Assembly: GCA_028716065.1 (NCBI GenBank) | Contig: JAQUQN010000040.1 | Coordinates: 1-8,770 of the forward strand | Reading direction: 5' to 3' | DNA length: 8,770 bases | DNA from: Candidatus Omnitrophota bacterium | GTDB taxonomy: Bacteria > Omnitrophota > Gorgyraeia > 2-01-FULL-45-10 | Shown here: piece after piece, positions 6,001 through 8,770 of the stretch | How the letters are laid out: each line of letters begins with the position of its first letter | How positions within the stretch are numbered: the first letter of the stretch is position 1 | The notes under the pieces: model-generated | Database searches by the model: none | Seen by the model: the letters and a program-made list of their open reading frames with translations, nothing else | Told to the model about the DNA's origin: nothing | Translations under genes and position numbers: made by a program

Positions 6001-8770
6001 AAAGGCGTAACCACGAACAGGGTTGTCAGGGAGTACCTCGATGCATTTTTTACAAACGATAGCACGAGAGAAGAAAAGAGAGCAATATTAAAAGATAAAT
6101 TAAAAGAATACTTCAAAGAGGTTGGAAAAGTGGTGGGTGAGAAAAGACCGGTCAAGGTGAGAATGATAGATTTTAAACCCGATAAACGGACACTCCTTCA
6201 CGATGCCTTGCAAAGAAGGGGTTTCAATGTCAATGAACTTGAAGGAGTATGGTTTTATACAGAAAGCGAGCTCGGTAAAGATATCTTGCAGTTGGAGCTG
6301 AGCGCCATACTGGAGGCCTATCTCGAAGGCGCGAGAAATCTTGAAATATTGTTTCCCATGGTAAGCAATGAGAAGCATGTCGATAGTCTGATCAAAAACC
6401 GGAAGAGCGTATTGAATAAAGCAAGAAGGGAGATAGGCTCAAGAGGAAATAAGAAAGGGCGGGACATAAATGAAATAGACTTCACGTTGGACGCTATCCG
6501 CATAGGCATAATGTTAGAGACGGATGAAGCGCTGTTTAACATAAGAAAACTTTTAGCGGTAGATGAGATAGATTTTTATTCGATCGGCACAAATGATTTT
6601 TCAGGTTATATCATGGCGAGGGCGCTTGGCAAAGATGCGCCCCTGAACAGGAATGACCCGCGATATAAGGAATACCTGTCAAGATTGCAGCCGGCAGTAT
6701 TGAAAGGCATAACCAAGATCATATGGTTCGTTCTAAACTTAAACCGGAAGAAATCAAAAAAGGGCACACTCCGCAACAAGGAACTATGTATCTGCGGCGA
6801 GATGGCGAGCTGGTATGATTTCGAAGCATTTTTTGTAAAAAAGATAGCTAAATTCGGAGTGAAAGATGGCGAGGTGCCGATTAACCTGAGCATGTCGGCG
6901 AACAGGATTCCTTATGTAGAAGTATTTTTAAGTAATATCACTAAAAGCGATTATCCCGGGAAAGTCTCTACATTTCTTGAACATGGAAAGGATGGATATG
7001 GAAGCGTTCCGGTTGACTACATTGTATCCAAGATAGTAAAGAAAGTGCTTGACCGTATCTATTCTTCCGCGGAGGTAAGAAATATATATAACGCTCTTAA
7101 AGGAGGGCTTTATCAAAAAGAAGAAGAGGACCTAAGGCAGCCGCCGGATGAGGAACGTACGCTCTGGACCCTTGAACTGCTTGAGAGATTGGAGGGTAAG
7201 ATCGATATTATACCTGTTCCAGCAGAGCATTCCGTTATAAAAGAAGATGTAGAAGAAAAGCCGGAAGCGCGCGTTCTAACGAAAGAGGCGAAGGATGTTG
7301 CCAGTCAAGAGGTGAAGCCGGTAATATTGGCCTCAGGACCGTCCAAGAAGATGCCTTTCGAATTAAAAGTGATAGGAAGTTTAGGTTTCCATATGAGAGC
7401 CATACAGGTAGTTGTCGACTTTTGCTCTGAAAGAGATGGATACTCCGTATCTATAAAAGGAATAGATGCAACAAATATAATGCGCCTGATGGTGCTTGGC
7501 GCCATAACAGGTACGGTATTGCCGGTAGAAGTCAAGGGGCCCGATCCAAAAGGATTTATAGATGAAATGGTGAAATTGATAGACCCAATAGCGGAAGAAG
7601 AAAACAAAGAAAAAGGTAAAAATCATGAGGTGAGGATATTTGCATTGGTATCTGAGGGTGAAGTAAACCCCGTCCAAGATATGACGCCGATTAAGCCCTC
7701 GGGCATCATACTTGTGGCGGCAGTTTCCGCGGCGGTTATCGGATTGATATTGTGCCTGGTAGGCCTTAAACCGGTGACAGCCGAGAGTGCCCTTGTTTCA
7801 CTTGGCATAGCCGTAGCCTTCTTTATATATGAGGCAGGACGCCATATCGAGATAAGGCTCGATACATATAATTACAAGTACGGATATAAAGACGGAAGAA
7901 GATCCCTCTCTGAAAGAATGGGCTCAGAAAAGAAACTGCCAAGCGGCTGGTATCCATTTGAAGATCTGATATTAGAAAATTTGAAGCATAAATTGGGCAT
8001 TCCGCCAGATGTTAAGATAGAGCCGCTCAGAGAAGATGACAAGGGAAAGATCGGGATGTTGGAATTTTTACGGCTTTTTACCAAATCTCCACCGAAGATA
8101 GCGACATGCGACAGAACCACCTCCACCATATATATAGCAATACCTTTATTGTCCGCGCGTTATAGGGAGTATCTCGAACGCGTCCTCCTCCACGAATACG
8201 CCCACCTTGAAGGCGAAGACGAGCTTGGCGCGACATTATCAGAGAACGGGCTTTTTAATTTAAGGCTTATATATAATCTCATTTCGCTTTTGGCAACTCG
8301 CCTGCTCAAATTCGGCAAAGTCTTCGTATCAGTTCAAAAAGTGCAATTTGTCGTCGGAATAACTAAAAATATAAATTTAGAGGAAGGGATCAAGAAAGGT
8401 GTTATAGAAACCCTGAAGCGGAATGTAACCGCGATCATGGGCGAGAACGTAGATTTCGTAGAGGCCGAAGACGGAGCCGAATTTATAGAAATGCTCCAGA
8501 AGAAAGGGCTCCCCGGGGTATTTATTGATGAATCGCTACTCGGTAGTTCCTTCGATTTTCCGGAAGGCGAAGCTATGGCGATAATTGTAAACGAGGTAAA
8601 GTTAGAAAGGGCGCTTCTCAGGCAAATTCTGGAACGTATAAAAGAGAGTCTGCCAAAGACAGCAGCCATTGATATAGATGATTATTTTGCGCAGAAGGGC
8701 TACGATGAATTGAGAAGGGCCGCAGCTGGTTATATCGAACCCATGAAAGGGATGGCCTCCAGGATAAGGA
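1..8770 (+). CDS. Giant multidomain membrane-anchored protein, internal fragment (both ends outside the window)
   Basis: Frame 1 is open from the first to the last base: 2,923 sense codons with none of the three stop codons, so no recoding has to be assumed. Every recognisable domain lies in this frame. In order: polytopic membrane block, split GNAT-like domain, membrane hairpin, HEAT repeats, HD-GYP-like domain, NUDIX, HExxH domain, PTS Enzyme I, HPr, membrane hairpin, second HExxH domain. The first in-frame ATG (base 139) follows a hydrophobic helix encoded at bases 22-96 and has no purine-rich ribosome-binding site, so the real start is probably upstream. The frame also runs off the 3' end without a stop. 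The likely role is a membrane-tethered signalling or regulatory hub around an Enzyme I-HPr pair. Gene size and domain mosaic recall Omnitrophota giant proteins; this lineage call is inference. An assembly artefact joining genes is unlikely, because the domain linkers are also open. Confidence 0.93.
16..705 (+). other. Domain: N-terminal polytopic membrane block (about six helices)
   Basis: Residues 6-235 contain about six hydrophobic stretches of helix length: roughly 8-32, 47-70, 112-134, 148-172, 187-208 and 213-233. Short polar loops separate them, plus a longer loop at about 71-111 that is rich in charge, His and Trp. The first stretch begins within ten residues of the window edge, so more helices may lie upstream. 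No transporter or enzyme family motif is recognised; the block may simply anchor the giant chain. A Pro/Ser-rich linker follows at residues 247-260 (TTSPPSPPVF). Helix borders are judged by eye from runs of Ile, Leu, Val, Phe and Ala. Confidence 0.75.
781..1350 (+). other. Domain: degenerate, split GNAT (N-acetyltransferase)-like domain
   Basis: Residues 261-348 read like the first half of a GNAT fold: a strand with MVRRVNPE, a helix and loop (ILE-poor, Arg/Glu-rich), then paired strands KVFMAW and KFIGCILG, the place where GNATs carry an Val-Gly-type strand. About 50 residues of charged, Lys/Glu-rich sequence (349-399) intervene. The second half resumes at IFYVVGRFTDPDFTGKK (401-417) followed by a helix ending AGYR (about 435). 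This matches the GNAT motif A strand, the acetyl-CoA pyrophosphate loop and the following helix. The usual Arg/Gln-x-x-Gly-x-Gly/Ala loop is altered to TGKK, so acetyl-CoA binding is doubtful. The family call rests on pattern alone. It could be a catalytically dead remnant used for protein contacts. Confidence 0.45.
1393..1557 (+). other. Domain: membrane hairpin, first copy (two helices)
   Basis: Residues 465-487 (Gly/Ala/Ile-rich, ending in SVFFARHF) and 491-518 (Phe/Gly/Ala-rich, ending in ALRYFFLG) form two hydrophobic stretches joined by a short SDP turn. This is the typical pattern of a helical hairpin that enters and leaves the bilayer. Because it contributes two crossings, the GNAT-like domain before it and the HEAT repeats after it lie on the same side of the membrane. 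A similar hairpin occurs again near residue 2568, so hairpins flank the central soluble part of the chain. Confidence 0.75.
1558..1902 (+). other. Unassigned helical region between the membrane hairpin and the HEAT repeats
   Basis: Residues 520-634 look mainly helical and soluble: an amphipathic segment around TAAEART, a charged stretch with many Lys and Asp around 565-595, then a strongly hydrophobic segment at about 609-633 (GLLAILPGID followed by WWMLML). The last segment is broken by Pro and Gly and is probably the buried first helices of the HEAT solenoid rather than a membrane span, but a re-entrant segment cannot be excluded. No family is recognised. Confidence 0.4.
1903..2244 (+). other. 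Domain: HEAT-repeat solenoid (about four repeats)
   Basis: Residues 635-748 contain successive helix pairs of about 30-34 residues with the HEAT_2/PBS-lyase-type signature: a Pro or Asp turn, then V-R-x-x-A-A in the first helix and a Leu-rich second helix. Clear examples are ARHAAVDILGILGD (640-653), IVRWIAAESLKRLG (670-683), YVRYDTIYSLAKLD (703-716) and SVRYAAYYVFLNAL (734-747). HEAT arrays of this type act as protein-protein interaction scaffolds and are not enzymes by themselves. Sitting next to the HD-GYP-like domain, this one probably docks a partner or packs against that domain. The call is based on repeat periodicity visible by eye. Confidence 0.8.
2245..2925 (+). other. Domain: degenerate HD/HD-GYP-like phosphohydrolase domain
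   Basis: Residues 749-975 follow the order of an HD-GYP domain: a first His (H755, in GHVDRAT), the HD doublet in LFHDVG (H787, D788), a LIKYHN segment (902-907) where HD-GYP proteins have a His-His pair, and LADIFEHG (939-946) where they have the ALAD-x-x-DAL helix, then RGKSIESF near 876-883 of the same pattern further along the chain order. HD-GYP proteins hydrolyse cyclic di-GMP using a two- or three-metal centre. Here the Lys after HDxG is Ala, the second His of the His-His pair is Asn, and no GYP triad is present. Catalysis on cyclic di-GMP is therefore doubtful; a sensor or HDOD-like non-catalytic role is possible. The HD motif itself is clear, the subfamily less so. Confidence 0.55.
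3064..3105 (+). other. Pro/Gln/Ser-rich inter-domain linker
   Basis: Residues 1022-1035 (AAQPQSPPETASQS) are low in hydrophobic side chains and rich in Pro, Gln, Ala and Ser, as expected of a flexible linker. They separate the HD-GYP-like part from the NUDIX domain. Similar linkers recur at residues 1245-1260 and 1485-1500, which helps to set the domain borders. Confidence 0.6.
3106..3690 (+). other. Domain: NUDIX hydrolase (isopentenyl-diphosphate isomerase-like layout)
   Basis: Residues 1036-1230. The Nudix box Gx5Ex7REUxEExGU is present at residues 1096-1118: G1096, E1102, R1110, E1111, E1114, E1115 and G1117 all fit, with Thr at the hydrophobic U position after RE. Upstream features also fit: a YLDEVDE start, RMPRDAAH, HSSVQVLLV strand, then WILQRRADK and an SGHVDAG turn. 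This order is typical of the YfcD/IPP-isomerase-like branch of Nudix proteins. The members hydrolyse nucleoside diphosphates linked to another moiety, or isomerise isopentenyl diphosphate; the substrate here is unknown. Metal-binding glutamates are kept, so activity is plausible. A roughly 25-residue acidic/aromatic insertion (about 1135-1160) follows the box. This is one of the least degenerate domains in the window. Confidence 0.85.
3733..3780 (+). other. Pro/Gln/Ala-rich inter-domain linker
   Basis: Residues 1245-1260 (SEASLHPQAPPQARQF) form a short flexible linker between the NUDIX domain and the first HExxH domain. Composition resembles the linkers at 1022-1035 and 1485-1500. Confidence 0.6.
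3781..4452 (+). other. Domain: putative zinc metallopeptidase-like domain 1 (HELRH)
   Basis: Residues 1261-1484. The segment ILAVGITHELRHEAG (about 1416-1430) places a canonical HExxH motif, H1423-E1424-L-R-H1427, in a hydrophobic helix. A strand of the type FIGINKIIFE (1389-1398) comes some 25 residues before it, as in small gluzincin-type peptidases where an edge strand precedes the zinc helix. Glutamates at 1434, 1439 and 1440 are candidates for the third zinc ligand. HExxH alone occurs by chance, so the strand-helix context is what raises confidence. No known peptidase family is recognised by name. It could cleave the giant chain itself or be an inactive fold. A Pro/Ser-rich linker ends the domain. 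Confidence 0.5.
4453..4500 (+). other. Pro/Ser/Ala-rich inter-domain linker
   Basis: Residues 1485-1500 (SVAPQSSKEAPSVSLA) form a flexible linker closing the first HExxH domain. It resembles the linkers at 1022-1035 and 1245-1260 and marks a module border. Confidence 0.55.
4501..4980 (+). other. Unassigned alpha/beta segment before Enzyme I
   Basis: Residues 1501-1660 have a basic amphipathic start (FMRFLNWARRLL at 1511-1522). An alternation of strands and helices follows: KFVLIATRQ (1677-style strand at about 1557-1565 of the window numbering), a helix GERIEGLINS, a strand around PGVAFSYKK, then RRISVVIYCYE (1600-1610) and a helix SRIELISKIVES. The two strand-helix-strand units suggest a small ferredoxin-like or ACT-like fold, but no diagnostic motif is visible and I do not assign a family. 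Position directly before Enzyme I hints at a regulatory input domain, as GAF or ACT-like domains precede some Enzyme I paralogues. Confidence 0.35.
4981..6960 (+). other. Domain: PTS Enzyme I-like (PEP-protein phosphotransferase) module
   Basis: Residues 1661-2320, slightly longer than a free Enzyme I (about 575 residues). The phospho-carrying domain has a helical insert (about 1715-1800), the strand PIILFADLLEP and the active-site region TSHWVIYAK, giving H1851 as the phosphorylated His. The PEP-binding barrel shows GIGLFRTEYLF (R1985), VRMIDFKPDK (R2054), LEILFPMV, GIMLETDEA (E2173), SIGTNDF (N2198, D2199), CICGEM (C2265) and LSMSANRIP. These match the Escherichia coli residues H189, R296, R332, E431, N454, D455 and C502. 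Two PEP-site arginines appear replaced: R358 by W2084 (NELEGVW for NPxLGxR) and R465 by L2209. The enzyme normally passes phosphate from PEP to HPr; here HPr follows on the same chain. The family is near certain, activity is uncertain. Confidence 0.93.
6961..7350 (+). other. Helical extension and charged linker between Enzyme I and HPr
   Basis: Residues 2321-2400 are predicted helical, with VSKIVKKVLDRIY (2342-2354 region), YNALKGGLY and the Leu-rich LWTLELLERLEG. Residues 2405-2450 are Glu/Lys/Pro-rich and look disordered. Together they give about 130 residues of spacing between the end of the Enzyme I barrel and HPr, long enough for HPr to swing to the phosphohistidine domain of the same chain. 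No family is recognised in the helical part. Confidence 0.5.
7351..7590 (+). other. Domain: HPr-like phosphocarrier
   Basis: Residues 2451-2530, close to the size of free HPr (about 85 residues). The active-site loop GLHARPA appears as GFHMRAI, keeping the phosphorylated His (H2464) and the conserved Arg two residues on (R2466); the Pro is Ala. The second half IDATNIMRLMVLGA then TGTVLPVEVKG and FIDEMVKLI matches the HPr helix-B to strand-D to C-terminal helix order closely. The regulatory serine of HPr (Ser46, in the KSIMG motif) is Asn (N2492), so HPr-kinase control at this site is not expected. The domain begins at a Met, as a free-standing HPr would. Order Enzyme I then HPr on one chain is the reverse of the common HPr-Enzyme I fusions. 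Phosphate acceptance from the upstream Enzyme I domain is the simplest role. Confidence 0.88.
7699..7836 (+). other. Domain: membrane hairpin, second copy (two helices)
   Basis: Residues 2568-2589 (Ala/Val/Ile/Leu-rich, GIILVAAVSAAVIGLILC then LVGL) and 2594-2611 (ALVSLGIAVAFFIY) are two strongly hydrophobic helices joined by a KPVTAE turn. The Pro-rich approach (MTPIKPS) marks the domain border after HPr. As a two-pass hairpin it returns the chain to the side it came from, so HPr and the following HExxH domain share one compartment. Arg and His residues directly after the second helix (GRHIEIR) fit a cytoplasmic flank. Confidence 0.8.
7840..8340 (+). other. Domain: putative zinc metallopeptidase-like domain 2 (HEYAH)
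   Basis: Residues 2614-2780. LERVLLHEYAHLEGEDE (2725-2741) carries an HExxH motif: H2731, E2732, H2735. Leu and Val residues precede it as in a zinc-binding helix, and a strand STIYIAIPLL (2708-2717) lies shortly before, as in small gluzincin-like peptidases. Acidic residues at 2737-2741 and E2748 are possible third ligands. The first part (2614-2705) has aromatic and charged residues and no known motif. The domain follows a membrane hairpin directly, similar to membrane-linked peptidases, but no named family is recognised. This is the second HExxH in the same chain; sequence around the two motifs is otherwise different, so recent duplication is not evident. Confidence 0.5.
8341..8770 (+). 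other. Unassigned C-terminal alpha/beta segment (continues past the window)
   Basis: Residues 2781-2923 start with a strand (VQFVVGIT) and a helix, followed by VDFVEAEDGAEFIEMLQ and a strand GVFIDES (2839-2845), then AMAIIVNE and helices rich in Arg, Glu and Leu. The AEDG-helix-strand-D order faintly recalls a receiver domain, but the acidic pair expected after the first strand is missing, so I do not assign that family. The reading frame runs out of the window without a stop. Confidence 0.3.

Noticed and set aside
7351..7353. Internal ATG at the start of the HPr domain as an independent translation start
   Set aside because: The upstream bases (ccaagaag) give at best a weak, badly spaced ribosome-binding site and the frame is continuous with Enzyme I, so a fused domain is the simpler reading.
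1..8770. Short open frames on the minus strand and in frames 2 and 3, for example near 267-500, 4005-4412 and 8334-8669
   Set aside because: They lie wholly inside the giant frame-1 coding region, their translations are Ser/Ile/Leu-rich without any family motif, and such shadows are expected on both strands of a long gene with few stops.
1..8770. CRISPR arrays, tandem DNA repeats, insertion sequences, tRNA or rRNA genes, riboswitches and terminators
   Set aside because: No repeated units, inverted terminal repeats, conserved RNA motifs or hairpin-plus-T-run structures stood out on reading the sequence, and the region is fully coding.

Overview
The whole 8,770-base window is one uninterrupted reading frame on the + strand (frame 1). 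I translated it codon by codon from base 1 to base 8,769 and found no TAA, TAG or TGA in frame. That is 2,923 consecutive sense codons, open at both ends. The window is therefore an internal slice of one giant gene, with no start codon, stop codon or intergenic space of its own. Residue numbers below count from the window start (residue n begins at base 3n-2).

Organism (inference): bacterial-looking coding DNA of intermediate GC, rich in ATA (Ile) and AGG/AGA (Arg) codons. It encodes a mosaic of bacterial signalling and metabolic domains inside a membrane-anchored giant protein. This fits the candidate phylum Omnitrophota (OP3), known for extremely long genes. I cannot confirm the taxonomy from the sequence alone.

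Layout: about six membrane helices (residues 6-235); a split acetyltransferase-like (GNAT) domain (261-450); a two-helix membrane hairpin (465-518); a helical stretch and HEAT repeats (520-748); a degenerate HD/HD-GYP-like domain (749-975); a NUDIX hydrolase domain with an intact Nudix box (1036-1230); a first HExxH putative zinc-peptidase domain (1261-1484); an unassigned alpha/beta segment (1501-1655); a complete PTS Enzyme I-like module (1661-2320); a helical extension and charged linker (2321-2450); an HPr domain (2451-2530); a second membrane hairpin (2568-2611); a second HExxH domain (2614-2780); and an unassigned C-terminal segment (2781-2923). Pro/Gln/Ala/Ser-rich linkers separate several modules.

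Working together: Enzyme I (phosphorylated His equivalent at H1851, catalytic Cys equivalent at C2265) and HPr (His equivalent at H2464) sit on the same chain. This suggests an in-cis PEP-to-Enzyme I-to-HPr phosphorelay tethered to the membrane. However, two PEP-site arginines of Enzyme I are replaced and HPr lacks its regulatory serine, so the relay may be altered or purely regulatory. The membrane helices come in even numbers (about 6 + 2 + 2). If none is missed, all the large soluble domains lie on one side of the membrane, presumably the cytoplasm. No RNA gene, mobile element, CRISPR array, promoter or terminator is seen.
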